DNA from: Hymenolepis diminuta
Taxonomy: Eukaryota > Platyhelminthes > Cestoda > Cyclophyllidea > Hymenolepididae
Length of the DNA: 64,000 nt
Direction: 5' to 3'
Assembly (NCBI GenBank): GCA_900708905.1
Contig: CAADRB010000001.1
Span: forward strand, 2,062,051 to 2,126,050
The notes under the pieces were generated by a model. The model saw only the letters and a program-made list of their open reading frames with translations. It was not told where the DNA came from and made no database searches. Shown piece after piece: positions 59,501 through 62,499 of the stretch. The stretch's first letter is position 1, and every line of letters begins with the position of its first letter. Position numbers and translations under genes: made by a program.

Positions 59501-61661
59501 ACCCGATTTCAAAAGTTGGATGCAGTAAGACTCGTTTGATTCCCAGACTTTATTCTCAATCTTTTCTCCATTCTCCCCTTTATTCCTTATAAGACTTACT
59601 GTAACCCACCTTCATTTGCTTTCCAGTAATGAAAAAATTATTTTTTTTGCCTTGCCTTAGGTTGTGATATAAAGAAATAACAGATGTTTCATTCTCGTAA
59701 CTATTGAGTAATGTTCCAATTACAGAAATTGGATAATAGGAGATTCGATAAAGCAACTCAAACGCTGAGGGGTTGGGCACTGATAGAACATAGTTAAATT
59801 TGAAATTTGAAAGGGAGAATACTAGGATAAACAGATAACCAAATTAAGATGATAATTAGTAGAGGAAAAACCTAAAGGATAATAAATATCACTGAATTAA
59901 CTGAGTTAATATATGAACTTCTAAAAATAGCATTGATTGTTCCAGTCTACCTCTTTCTAGCAAAGATTACTTCAAACAAACAAACCACGACGTTATCTAA
60001 AACATTGGCCATTATTCCAGGGTTAAAAACATTTGAGAATTAAAATATAGCAACTTACGTGATGCACCCCCGCTTTTCTTTCCCCCATGTGGACCGATTG
60101 CTTCCACTGACGAGAAAAATGTTAATCGTCAATAGAGGGGAATTAATGAAATCCCAATGCAGAGCAGAAAATATTTCTAACAAAATGATATTCTGCGAGG
60201 GATATCTAATTTAACATATAAGTGGTCTTATAAAGTATATTTACTGCAGGATTATTGCAACTTAAGCGGAAATCAGGGGACACTTTCATAACAAGCTCAC
60301 GTTATATCATCCCTCCTGCTGATCAGAATTAACTAGTATAGTTAGCAACTCACATCACTAGATGTGCACTAATAAAGACAAACCTCATGGCCCTTGACTT
60401 TGCAGACGTGCATGTTTACCGCTTCCGTCAATCTTGAATACAAGATCACAATTAGAATCAAAGGGGTTCCAAAGCAACCTTATTTATCGCATTCATATTT
60501 GAGCCTAATCAATCTGCCAATTAGAACAATATTCTTAGGTCTTTAAGAAGAAGATTACAGTGACTCTAGAAGCGCCATCTTCACGTTAATCACATCTCTT
60601 TCAATCAAAAATGAGAATTAGGAAGAAAACAGCAAAAAACACGAGCAAACGAGATTTATGAAAAAACCATTTGCTTGCAACTTACGTATCGCCTCTAAAA
60701 TTTATTTCAAATTTGGTTATTATTTTATTTAATAATTGTAATAATACGTAGCTGACGTCTCTTTTACTCAGTACACCCACGACAGCTTCTGAACTGATGC
60801 AATTTTAACCTATTCTCCTCCCGTTACTGTTGACTGCCTATTAGAAACAGCTGCTCTAAATAAGTGCATTTAGCTCCTCTCTCCCGGCTCTCTATCTTGA
60901 GACTGCGTTTAGACGAGCTTTAGCTGCAATAGCTCTCCGATTACCAGTTGAATAATGTACACGTTCCAGTTAGAAGTAGGAAGCGCTAATCCCTGCATGA
61001 ATATCATCATTCCCGACTATTTTCAGCCTTACTTTGATGAAAGCTCGCCGACTCTTAAAATTTCTAGTCGAGAGATAACATCGAGTTCATCTCCCAACAC
61101 ATTCCACTGAAACACTTTTCTGTCTATCCTATTTCCAGTTATCTTTTTTTCACTTAACCAACAAAACTCGGCTCCAAGTTGAATGTTGTTTATCCACAGC
61201 TTTACGACTAATTACCCCACACAAGCGTTAGATGTTCAAACTATTCTTCTACCAACACCCTTATAAGTATACCGTTAAGGAGTCAAAACGAGTCTAAAAG
61301 CTTCATTGGGGTTCATGAATTCATTTGTTGATCACTTATTCCCCATAAATTTCCTTCGATAAATAAGCTGCCTCAGAGTAATCAATGCTTATAAATTCTT
61401 TTTTTTCTAAGGTCTGAGTCAAGTGTAACTGTAGCTACTTTCTTTCGGTTTTCTTGACACTAAAACTTAAGATCAGCATATTTTATGATGCTACAATACT
61501 TCGGAAGAATATCAAGACATAGTCGCCTCCGATTTCAAAACAAACCTACCAGAAGTGAATGAAAACGGTTCGATCGGAACACGAGATGCTCTACGACCAA
61601 CTGCTTTTTCCATTTCCGACGAAGATTTCGATTCAGTATGTTCTGGTGTTGTAGGCTCCAT
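11528..61661 (-). CDS. Giant micro-exon gene ending in an Arb2-like domain (gene-level)
   Basis: About 76 exons across 50 kb, total about 3.1 kb of coding sequence. The N-terminal part is built from a 112-nt first exon and about 67 micro-exons, all of length divisible by three and all phase 1-1. The C-terminal part (exons 15164-15219 to 11528-11566) has mixed phases and encodes an Arb2-like domain. That domain is known from animal ARB2A/FAM172A, yeast Arb2 (Argonaute-binding) and the C-termini of fungal class II HDACs, and has an alpha/beta-hydrolase-like fold. No signal peptide is evident at the proposed start, so the protein is probably intracellular. The tail is Ser/Thr/Pro/Lys/Glu-rich and probably disordered. 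Every exon was chosen by eye from splice sites and frame, so individual exons may be wrong or alternatively used. Whether one transcript contains all of them is unknown. Confidence 0.7.
11808..12037 (-). CDS. ARB2A: Arb2-like domain exon, nucleophile-elbow region
   Basis: Acceptor ttttttgtgcag, donor gtaagt; 230 nt, phase 1 to 0. Reads N-E-V-A-S-S-E-E-C-L-Q-A-W-I-D-R-A-L, then K-V-K-A-I-A-F-I-A-P-S-D-H-I-I-Q-T-I, then P-E-K-V-R-N-W-F-M-E. This parallels S-P-E-E-H-A-I-Y-V-W-D-H-F, N-V-F-F-V-A-H-S-Y-G-G and K-T-I-R-E-W-M-R-E of ARB2A. The canonical H-S-Y-G-G elbow is replaced by P-S-D-H-I, so hydrolase chemistry looks unlikely. Confidence 0.8.
12107..12183 (-). CDS. ARB2A: Arb2-like domain exon, charged insert
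   Basis: Acceptor atttcttttag, donor gtatat; 77 nt, phase 2 to 1. Encodes N-E-K-A-P-K-V-F-K-F-K-S-H-E-K-K then S-D-E-F-I-S-S-D-E, a Lys/Glu-rich loop at the place where ARB2A carries its own charged, variable insert. Phases join perfectly to both neighbours. Confidence 0.8.
12184..14003. other. Intron of Arb2 gene with repeat and unexplained + open frame
   Basis: Intron of 1.8 kb. The segment 13051-13300 resembles 59382-59600, so it is a dispersed repeat. A + open frame at 13474-13716 is described under findings. No further - strand exon is needed, because phases already join. Confidence 0.45.
14004..14176 (-). CDS. ARB2A: Arb2-like domain exon
   Basis: Pyrimidine-rich acceptor cctcttgtattttaag, donor gtgagt; 173 nt, phase 0 to 2. 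Reads S-R-L-N-N-E-E-R-F-A-Q-I-W-E-N-L-I-T-L, then K-I-A-L-W-I-H-R-Q, ending W-D-P-K-N-I-F-L-P-K-F. An alternative acceptor 30 nt upstream (14206) would also keep frame. I cannot assign it to a precise Arb2 element. Confidence 0.7.
14265..14400 (-). CDS. ARB2A: Arb2-like domain exon
   Basis: Acceptor tttctttgcttag, donor gtaaga; 136 nt, phase 2 to 0. Reads L-N-Y-T-Y-R-G-N-Y-A-T-L-N-C-D-I-A-P then K-A-Q-K-N-E-Y-T-A-R-V-Y. Its phases bridge the two neighbouring Arb2 exons exactly, which is the main support. Confidence 0.7.
14679..14941 (-). CDS. ARB2A: Arb2-like domain core exon
   Basis: Acceptor tccttttag, donor gtaagt; 263 nt, phase 0 to 2. This exon identifies the domain: V-F-H-S-M-D-F-F, then G-P-L-L-I-V-L-Q-S-T-N-P-S-T-A-G-V-W, then E-E-A-H-K-R-G-Y-R-V-A-F-V-N-L-N. 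It parallels F-I-F-M-S-E-D-A-L, K-L-M-V-L-I-H-G-S-G-V-V-R-A-G-Q-W and A-E-G-Y-G-V-I-V-L-N-P-N of ARB2A. The H-G-S-G oxyanion motif is replaced by Q-S-T-N. Confidence 0.85.
15023..15088 (-). CDS. ARB2A: Arb2-like domain N-terminal exon
   Basis: Acceptor gttttttccag, donor gtaaat; 66 nt, phase 0-0. Ends H-W-M-A-F-T-A-I-P, matching the L-K-K-V-S-I-P that precedes the core strand in ARB2A. The exon is also open in phase 1 (D-Y-E-T-N-S-T-K-S-D-H), but that frame does not continue into the core exon. Confidence 0.65.
15164..15219 (-). CDS. ARB2A: Transition exon from micro-exon array to Arb2-like domain
   Basis: Acceptor ctcttatcag, donor gtaagt; 56 nt, phase 1 to 0. This exon converts the constant phase 1 of the array into phase 0 of the domain. 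Reads L-N-C-E-E-R-P-K-T-Q-F-E-H-E-L-F-T-N, reminiscent of the helical Q-K-R-Y-E-A-L-G region of ARB2A. Confidence 0.7.
15220..16838. other. Intron, includes GC-richer repeat-like block
   Basis: Intron of 1.6 kb. The 15405-15590 block is GC-richer than its surroundings and looks like a dispersed repeat. A purine-rich + frame at 16180-16425 (81 aa, Lys/Glu/Asn-rich) is not recognisable and probably spurious. Confidence 0.35.
16839..16883 (-). CDS. Micro-exon, 45 nt
   Basis: Phase 1-1, acceptor ctcttag, donor gtaagt. Peptide QILIPLKIDFRRPN, hydrophobic and basic, unlike the Ser/Pro-rich array peptides, so it may already belong to the folded part. Confidence 0.6.
17030..17071 (-). CDS. Micro-exon, 42 nt
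   Basis: Phase 1-1, acceptor attattag, donor gtaagt. Peptide KYYLSNYPNARVI, Tyr/Asn-rich; like its neighbour it looks structured. Confidence 0.6.
17781..17813 (-). CDS. Micro-exon, 33 nt
   Basis: Phase 1-1, strong acceptor tgcagttccag, donor gtaaga. Peptide YTMNSLIKTV. A weaker in-frame 18-nt candidate lies at 17651-17668. Confidence 0.6.
18448..18733 (+). CDS. Possible small nested gene with a 34-nt intron
   Basis: Opposite strand to the host intron. Exons 18448-18476 and 18511-18733 join in frame across a gtaag...tttgcag intron of only 34 nt, giving 83 aa ending in TAA. The sequence is Ser/Thr/Pro-rich, with F-P-P-I-T-S-I-K-S-L-P-S-F-S-D then T-D-L-V-D-I-D-D-I-V-P-T-S-L-K-K-M. I do not recognise it. 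It could be a retrocopy fragment. Confidence 0.3.
19137..19166 (-). CDS. Micro-exon, 30 nt
   Basis: Phase 1-1, acceptor gtgacag, donor gtaagt. Peptide FGGKARENE. Confidence 0.65.
20793..20825 (-). CDS. Micro-exon, 33 nt
   Basis: Phase 1-1, acceptor attttag, donor gtaagt. Peptide NSYQVSVFHG. A same-length candidate at 20377-20409 has a stop in this phase. Confidence 0.65.
22234..22257 (-). CDS. Micro-exon, 24 nt
   Basis: Phase 1-1, acceptor tgtttag, donor gtaatt. Peptide MNGSNGK. Confidence 0.6.
23516..23551 (-). CDS. Micro-exon, 36 nt
   Basis: Phase 1-1, acceptor gttttag, donor gtaaat. Peptide NFLKNKPSKLS. Confidence 0.6.
23621..23635 (-). CDS. Micro-exon, 15 nt
   Basis: Phase 1-1, acceptor caatgcag, donor gtaagt. 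Peptide MRTP; the 3' half resembles the exon at 43433-43450. Confidence 0.6.
23926..23955 (-). CDS. Micro-exon, 30 nt
   Basis: Phase 1-1, acceptor cctttag, donor gtaagt. Peptide PMKSDSESL; the exon is GC-richer than the surrounding intron. Confidence 0.7.
25662..25694 (-). CDS. Micro-exon, 33 nt
   Basis: Phase 1-1, acceptor tttttcag, donor gtgagt. Peptide LSNQTSIAGK, paralogous to LSNKSPDAVF at 40668-40700 (same length and start). Confidence 0.65.
25767..25781 (-). CDS. Micro-exon, 15 nt
   Basis: Phase 1-1, acceptor ctctcag, donor gtaagt. Peptide EMQQ; its 3' end resembles that of the exon at 31925-31948 (GIQKGQQ). Confidence 0.55.
26859..26906 (-). CDS. Micro-exon, 48 nt
   Basis: Phase 1-1, acceptor attttgtag, donor gtatgg. 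Peptide GLETEASNGTYLCVP. A longer open frame overlaps this interval in another phase but has no splice support. Confidence 0.65.
26980..26997 (-). CDS. Micro-exon, 18 nt
   Basis: Phase 1-1, acceptor attcattcag, donor gtatca. Peptide KLCHE. A 12-nt in-phase candidate (FSG) follows upstream at 27091-27102. Confidence 0.5.
27197..27238 (-). CDS. Micro-exon, 42 nt
   Basis: Phase 1-1, acceptor gaaatttag, donor gtaagt. Peptide SKKLLIKSCVFEC. Confidence 0.55.
27515..27538 (-). CDS. Micro-exon, 24 nt, GC donor
   Basis: Phase 1-1, acceptor acccgtag; the donor is G|gcaagt, a GC-AG intron. Peptide KSKSSSQ, related to KYKSKKF at 27731-27754. Confidence 0.55.
27731..27754 (-). CDS. Micro-exon, 24 nt
   Basis: Phase 1-1, acceptor ttttaag, donor gtaagc. 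Peptide KYKSKKF; likely tandem paralogue of the exon 200 bp downstream. Confidence 0.5.
28875..28904 (-). CDS. Micro-exon, 30 nt
   Basis: Phase 1-1, acceptor gttttcag, donor gtaaac. Peptide SPLLKADDP. Confidence 0.65.
29407..29436 (-). CDS. Micro-exon, 30 nt
   Basis: Phase 1-1, acceptor ttctttag, donor gtaagt. Peptide SAQIETTEY; GC-richer than the intron around it. Confidence 0.7.
29675..29698 (-). CDS. Micro-exon, 24 nt
   Basis: Phase 1-1, acceptor tttatctag, donor gtaaag. Peptide RRWKIFI; its composition is atypical for the array, so less certain. Confidence 0.45.
   Translation of the reverse strand, partial: KDAGRFL
30528..30548 (-). CDS. Micro-exon, 21 nt
   Basis: Phase 1-1, acceptor aattttcag, donor gtaaat. 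Peptide SFSTES. Confidence 0.6.
31786..31818 (-). CDS. Micro-exon, 33 nt
   Basis: Phase 1-1, acceptor caaatttag, donor gtaagt. Peptide RNTEILPFIS, in a three-member family with 32788-32820 and 37627-37659 (same length, same position of the Asn-Thr/Asn-Pro pair). Confidence 0.7.
31925..31948 (-). CDS. Micro-exon, 24 nt
   Basis: Phase 1-1, acceptor cactgacag, donor gtaaat. Peptide GIQKGQQ. Confidence 0.5.
32788..32820 (-). CDS. Micro-exon, 33 nt
   Basis: Phase 1-1, acceptor acctttag, donor gtaagt. Peptide ENTDLFQIMT; paralogue of 31786-31818, 1.0 kb away. Confidence 0.7.
33845..33877 (-). CDS. Micro-exon, 33 nt
   Basis: Phase 1-1, acceptor attttag, donor gtaaaa. Peptide SSPESPMGFG, Ser/Pro-rich. 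Confidence 0.65.
34233..34250 (-). CDS. Micro-exon, 18 nt
   Basis: Phase 1-1, acceptor tctatccacag, donor gtaagc. Peptide LNYLV. Confidence 0.5.
36600..36620 (-). CDS. Micro-exon, 21 nt
   Basis: Phase 1-1, acceptor cgattaaag, donor gtaagt. Peptide SSTLQS. Confidence 0.6.
37627..37659 (-). CDS. Micro-exon, 33 nt
   Basis: Phase 1-1, acceptor aaattttag, donor gtaagt. Peptide QNPLLSQHLK; third member of the 33-nt family at 31786 and 32788. Confidence 0.7.
38580..38609 (-). CDS. Micro-exon, 30 nt
   Basis: Phase 1-1, acceptor actttccag, donor gtaaat. Peptide SPPSRPSKS; GC-rich against an AT-rich intron. Confidence 0.72.
40343..40363 (-). CDS. Micro-exon, 21 nt
   Basis: Phase 1-1, acceptor tcatttgag (a GAG acceptor), donor gtaagt. 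Peptide SSSNSS. Confidence 0.55.
40668..40700 (-). CDS. Micro-exon, 33 nt
   Basis: Phase 1-1, acceptor tatttttag, donor gtaagt. Peptide LSNKSPDAVF; paralogue of LSNQTSIAGK at 25662-25694. Confidence 0.7.
42040..42060 (-). CDS. Micro-exon, 21 nt
   Basis: Phase 1-1, acceptor aaattgtag, donor gtaagt. Peptide PLSMGP. Confidence 0.6.
43433..43450 (-). CDS. Micro-exon, 18 nt
   Basis: Phase 1-1, acceptor cccgtttag, donor gtaagt. Peptide EPSTP; shortened relative of ESQPLTP at 44417-44440. Confidence 0.65.
43690..43713 (-). CDS. Micro-exon, 24 nt
   Basis: Phase 1-1, acceptor aatttag, donor gtaagt. Peptide KLMKSPK. Confidence 0.6.
44417..44440 (-). CDS. Micro-exon, 24 nt
   Basis: Phase 1-1, acceptor tattttag, donor gtatat. 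Peptide ESQPLTP. Confidence 0.65.
46045..46068 (-). CDS. Micro-exon, 24 nt
   Basis: Phase 1-1, acceptor gttctctag, donor gtaact. Peptide DVLLSNS. Confidence 0.6.
47349..47375 (-). CDS. Micro-exon, 27 nt
   Basis: Phase 1-1, acceptor cgaaatag, donor gtattc. Peptide EKISSSMK. Confidence 0.6.
47456..47479 (-). CDS. Micro-exon, 24 nt
   Basis: Phase 1-1, acceptor ttctaaaag, donor gtgagg. Peptide ETQNQSN. Confidence 0.6.
47562..47588 (-). CDS. Micro-exon, 27 nt
   Basis: Phase 1-1, acceptor ataaattag, donor gtaact. Peptide SGSQNPQS; nucleotide-level paralogue of 49047-49073 (PGSQDAKT), sharing the run tggttctcaa. Confidence 0.75.
47665..47688 (-). CDS. Micro-exon, 24 nt
   Basis: Phase 1-1, acceptor taatctaaag, donor gtaaat. 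Peptide GSSSKEL. Confidence 0.6.
   Translation of the reverse strand: MDPLPKN
48092..48103 (-). CDS. Micro-exon, 12 nt
   Basis: Phase 1-1, acceptor gttctgtag, donor gtacgt. Peptide QTS. Shortest included; short length makes chance matches more likely. Confidence 0.4.
48191..48214 (-). CDS. Micro-exon, 24 nt, GC donor
   Basis: Phase 1-1, acceptor tttaaatag; donor G|gcaagt (GC-AG). Peptide RSRSPSP, an RS-type basic/phosphorylatable motif. Confidence 0.65.
48301..48324 (-). CDS. Micro-exon, 24 nt
   Basis: Phase 1-1, acceptor atttcacag, donor gtatgt. Peptide DIRKTSK. Confidence 0.65.
48786..48809 (-). CDS. Micro-exon, 24 nt
   Basis: Phase 1-1, acceptor ttaataaag, donor gtaggt. Peptide KPQVESC. 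Confidence 0.6.
49047..49073 (-). CDS. Micro-exon, 27 nt
   Basis: Phase 1-1, acceptor atgaatcag, donor gtaaat. Peptide PGSQDAKT; paralogue of 47562-47588. Confidence 0.75.
50233..50256 (-). CDS. Micro-exon, 24 nt
   Basis: Phase 1-1, acceptor aaatatag, donor gtaatt. Peptide QPLTRPS. Confidence 0.65.
50410..50442 (-). CDS. Micro-exon, 33 nt
   Basis: Phase 1-1, acceptor tttaatag, donor gtaagg. Peptide HHDEYFEFPP. Confidence 0.65.
50517..50582 (-). CDS. Array exon, 66 nt
   Basis: Phase 1-1, acceptor cccttttag, donor gtaaaa. Peptide begins QSSRTPKKPT and continues VLFSEDEETEK: a basic Pro/Lys stretch followed by an acidic L-F-S-E-D-E-E cluster. One of the most clearly coding-looking exons in the array. 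Confidence 0.8.
51185..51205 (-). CDS. Micro-exon, 21 nt
   Basis: Phase 1-1, acceptor aaaattag, donor gtgagc. Peptide KGEILA; its 3' end is similar to the exons at 51569 and 51909. Confidence 0.55.
51331..51360 (-). CDS. Micro-exon, 30 nt
   Basis: Phase 1-1, acceptor atgagcag, donor gtcagt. Peptide QPGGVSSGE. An alternative donor gtgaag six bases earlier keeps frame (24 nt). Confidence 0.65.
51569..51595 (-). CDS. Micro-exon, 27 nt
   Basis: Phase 1-1, acceptor attttatag, donor gtatgg. Peptide AFRSTKLA; paralogue of IYQSGGLA at 51909-51935. Confidence 0.72.
51793..51810 (-). CDS. Micro-exon, 18 nt
   Basis: Phase 1-1, acceptor tgttttag, donor gtaaaa. Peptide RGEYD. Confidence 0.5.
51909..51935 (-). 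CDS. Micro-exon, 27 nt
   Basis: Phase 1-1, acceptor atattatag, donor gtatgt. Peptide IYQSGGLA; tandem paralogue 340 bp from 51569-51595. Confidence 0.72.
52164..52193 (-). CDS. Micro-exon, 30 nt
   Basis: Phase 1-1, acceptor gataattag, donor gtacgt. Peptide SISLNRPER. Confidence 0.65.
52404..52433 (-). CDS. Micro-exon, 30 nt
   Basis: Phase 1-1, acceptor ttttaatag, donor gtaagg. Peptide ESTDKYESD, acidic. Confidence 0.7.
52658..52687 (-). CDS. Micro-exon, 30 nt
   Basis: Phase 1-1, acceptor attaatag, donor gtatgt. Peptide SAESQPTPP; starts identically to 52908-52940 (same acceptor context and S-A). Confidence 0.75.
52908..52940 (-). CDS. Micro-exon, 33 nt
   Basis: Phase 1-1, acceptor tttaatag, donor gtatat. 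Peptide SAPKRRHSHS, strongly basic, a possible nuclear-localisation element. A weaker 24-nt in-phase candidate (donor gtgcgg) lies at 52758-52781. Confidence 0.75.
54205..54234 (-). CDS. Micro-exon, 30 nt
   Basis: Phase 1-1, acceptor gatttaag, donor gtaaat. Peptide PSTSCSDLM. Confidence 0.65.
54640..54895. repeat. Possible LTR/TRIM-like repeat block
   Basis: A GC-richer island between array exons, about 250 bp, with an internal AATAAA near 54832 and sharply different composition from the flanking intron. No second copy was found in this window, so the identity is tentative. Confidence 0.3.
55254..55283 (-). CDS. Micro-exon, 30 nt
   Basis: Phase 1-1, acceptor gccttgtag, donor gtaaat. Peptide PPKTLYSNE, similar in layout to P-K-K-P-T-V-L-F-S-E in the 66-nt exon at 50517. 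Confidence 0.75.
55665..55694 (-). CDS. Micro-exon, 30 nt (duplicated pair A)
   Basis: Phase 1-1, acceptor gtttttag, donor gtgtgt. Peptide PSTSRSTPK; clear paralogue of KSTLPSTLK at 56704-56733, with homologous flanks. Confidence 0.7.
55966..55986 (-). CDS. Micro-exon, 21 nt (duplicated pair B)
   Basis: Phase 1-1, acceptor tttttaaag, donor gtagat. Peptide PPPLTE; paralogue of PTLQSE at 56994-57014. Confidence 0.65.
56601..56630 (-). CDS. Micro-exon, 30 nt
   Basis: Phase 1-1, acceptor tccgtatag, donor gtgaat. Peptide ITTSPPTFL. Confidence 0.7.
   Translation of the reverse strand, partial: KSQRRLQHF
56704..56733 (-). CDS. Micro-exon, 30 nt (duplicated pair A)
   Basis: Phase 1-1, acceptor gttatag, donor gtgcgg. 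Peptide KSTLPSTLK; paralogue of 55665-55694 at an offset of 1,039 bp. Confidence 0.68.
56994..57014 (-). CDS. Micro-exon, 21 nt (duplicated pair B)
   Basis: Phase 1-1, acceptor cttttaaag, donor gtaagt. Peptide PTLQSE; paralogue of 55966-55986 at an offset of 1,028 bp. Confidence 0.68.
58013..58042 (-). CDS. Micro-exon, 30 nt
   Basis: Phase 1-1, acceptor ctttttcag, donor gtatgt. Peptide VIREPTVKA. Confidence 0.7.
58120..58155 (-). CDS. Micro-exon, 36 nt
   Basis: Phase 1-1, acceptor gctttcag, donor gtaaat. Peptide APPVDPMAKII. Confidence 0.7.
58352..58441 (-). CDS. Array exon, 90 nt
   Basis: Phase 1-1, acceptor ttctactacag, donor gtgagt. Longest of the symmetric exons: starts TEHPKMMSSLEDIMETIHV and ends S-S-P-D-T-P-L-A-A. 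The first half could form a short amphipathic helix. Strong splice sites and coding-like composition. Confidence 0.82.
58733..58850. repeat. Dispersed repeat, copy of 4784-4900
   Basis: About 115 bp with recognisable similarity to the ENT-intron segment, including the shared string tggaccaagaag in the same orientation. Family unknown. Confidence 0.45.
59045..59233. other. Assembly gap (N run)
   Basis: 189 undetermined bases inside the intron between the 90-nt and 48-nt exons. An additional micro-exon could be hidden here. Confidence 1.
59382..59600. repeat. Dispersed repeat, copy of 13051-13300
   Basis: Shares an ordered series of short matches with 13051-13300, including tggtcaata-like start, tcgctcag, gaattttgga and tctccattct-like end, in the same orientation. 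Confidence 0.45.
60059..60106 (-). CDS. Array exon 2, 48 nt
   Basis: Phase 1-1, acceptor ttttctcgtcag, donor gtaagt. Peptide VEAIGPHGGKKSGGAS, Gly/Lys-rich. A possible additional 9-nt in-phase exon with a good donor (gtaagt) lies at 60686-60694. Confidence 0.75.
60318..60366. repeat. Dispersed repeat, copy of 1704-1755
   Basis: Core string tgatcagaattaac is identical in both copies and the following 35 bases match in most positions, down to gatgtg. A weaker third relative may lie near 35530-35575. Confidence 0.5.
61550..61661 (-). CDS. First coding exon of the giant micro-exon gene
   Basis: ATG at 61659-61661; donor gtaggt gives a phase-1 end, matching the whole array. Reads MEPTTPEHTESKSSSEMEKA, then V-G-R-R-A-S-R-V-P-I-E-P-F-S-F-T-S. 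No signal peptide. A good acceptor (ttcgtgctaatag) lies 10 nt before the ATG, so the ATG may sit just inside a spliced or trans-spliced exon. An in-frame stop occurs about 30 nt upstream. Confidence 0.7.
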
Positions 61662-61819
61662 TAACAAACTTCTATTAGCACGAAAAAGACATTAGAAATC
61701 AACCACAGCAATAATGATAGCAGAAATGGAGAGTAGCGTCCACCGCTATTCAGCAAAACCAGAAAGCAAGAAGTAAAATATATAGCATGTGATTAATAAA
61801 ATCAAGACCTGAAACCATC

Positions 61820-61825
61820 TTTATT
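61820..61825 (-). promoter_or_regulatory. Candidate polyadenylation signal for the TBCK-like gene
   Basis: AATAAA on the - strand about 340 nt past the TBCK-like stop, inside the duplicated tail copy. I saw no canonical signal nearer the stop. Confidence 0.35.
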
Positions 61826-61915
61826 GAAGCGAAAGATCAAATAAAGAAAGACTTTCTACGGATGATACAGGGTAAACAGTGATTTGAGGAAAAGAGAAGA
61901 GAGCTCTAACTGATT
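61826..61915 (-). pseudogene. Decayed duplicate of the TBCK-like gene tail
   Basis: Encodes V-R-A-L-F-S-F-P-Q-I-T-V-Y, against T-R-A-L-F-S-L-P-Q-I-T-D-Y in the real last exon at 62166-62220. It has lost the stop at the original position. Part of a tandem duplication of about 315-333 bp. Confidence 0.65.
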
Positions 61916-61916
61916 T

Positions 61917-62040
61917 TAATGCTCTACGATCACCGCTTTCCTTCACCCACTCCCATTTGCGACGATAATTCCAGCTCAGTTTTCTTTGGTATTGTGGTAT
62001 CCGTTAATAAATCTTCATAGGCACGAAAAAGACATTCAGA
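61917..62040 (-). pseudogene. Decayed duplicate of the giant gene's first exon
   Basis: Aligned with 61550-61661 it keeps the same leader, but the start codon reads ACG (62002-62004) and in-frame stops appear near the end. So it cannot serve as an equivalent first exon. Confidence 0.65.
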
Positions 62041-62165
62041 ATTGAACACAAAGGCAGTGAACAGTAGCGCCCGTAGCTATTCAACTGAACCAGAGAGAGA
62101 AACAGAACTCACAGCAAAGGTTTAAAGAGGACTTGAAGTCACCTGCATTGAATCATTAGGAAAGA

Positions 62166-62499
62166 CTATGTACGAGGCGATACAAAGTAATCTGTGATTT
62201 GGGGAAGAGAGAAGAGAGCTCTAGTGCCACCTCTAATGACACAGACACGATCAATGGCGTGTTGGATGAGGCAGCAAGCAAGGCTGGATGCGGCGTCATG
62301 GAGTTCATCAGTAGAGTTGGTGGATCTTTGAAGAATCATCACTAGACCGGGAGATTGGGCATTGGTGACGACGCCACGGGGGTTGGCGGTATTGCGAACA
62401 ACGGTGGCCTCAAACCACACCTGACAGCTTGTGAGGTAGAGTACACCGGCTTCAACTTCATCAGTGAATGTGTAGTGGATGGACTGCATTAGACATCCT
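62166..62499 (-). CDS. TBCK: TBCK-like protein, last exon (end of rhodanese-like domain)
   Basis: Acceptor tactttttatag; 334 nt, entering in phase 2; TAG stop at 62166. Begins R-G-C-L-M-Q-S-I-H-Y-T-F, the rhodanese R-G-H-I-x-G-A-I-N-I-P-F element. It continues to L-V-M-I-L-Q-R-S-T-N-S-T where an active rhodanese has its cysteine loop, and ends V-C-V-I-R-G-G-T-R-A-L-F. With no cysteine in the loop the domain should be inactive, as in TBCK. TBCK is a pseudokinase/TBC/rhodanese protein linked to endosomal and mTOR biology. Other inactive rhodaneses (STYXL1, TBC1D23) are the alternatives. Confidence 0.7.

Noticed and set aside
61033..61063. Candidate exon between the first exon and exon 2
   Set aside because: 31 nt, so not divisible by three; it would break the constant phase.
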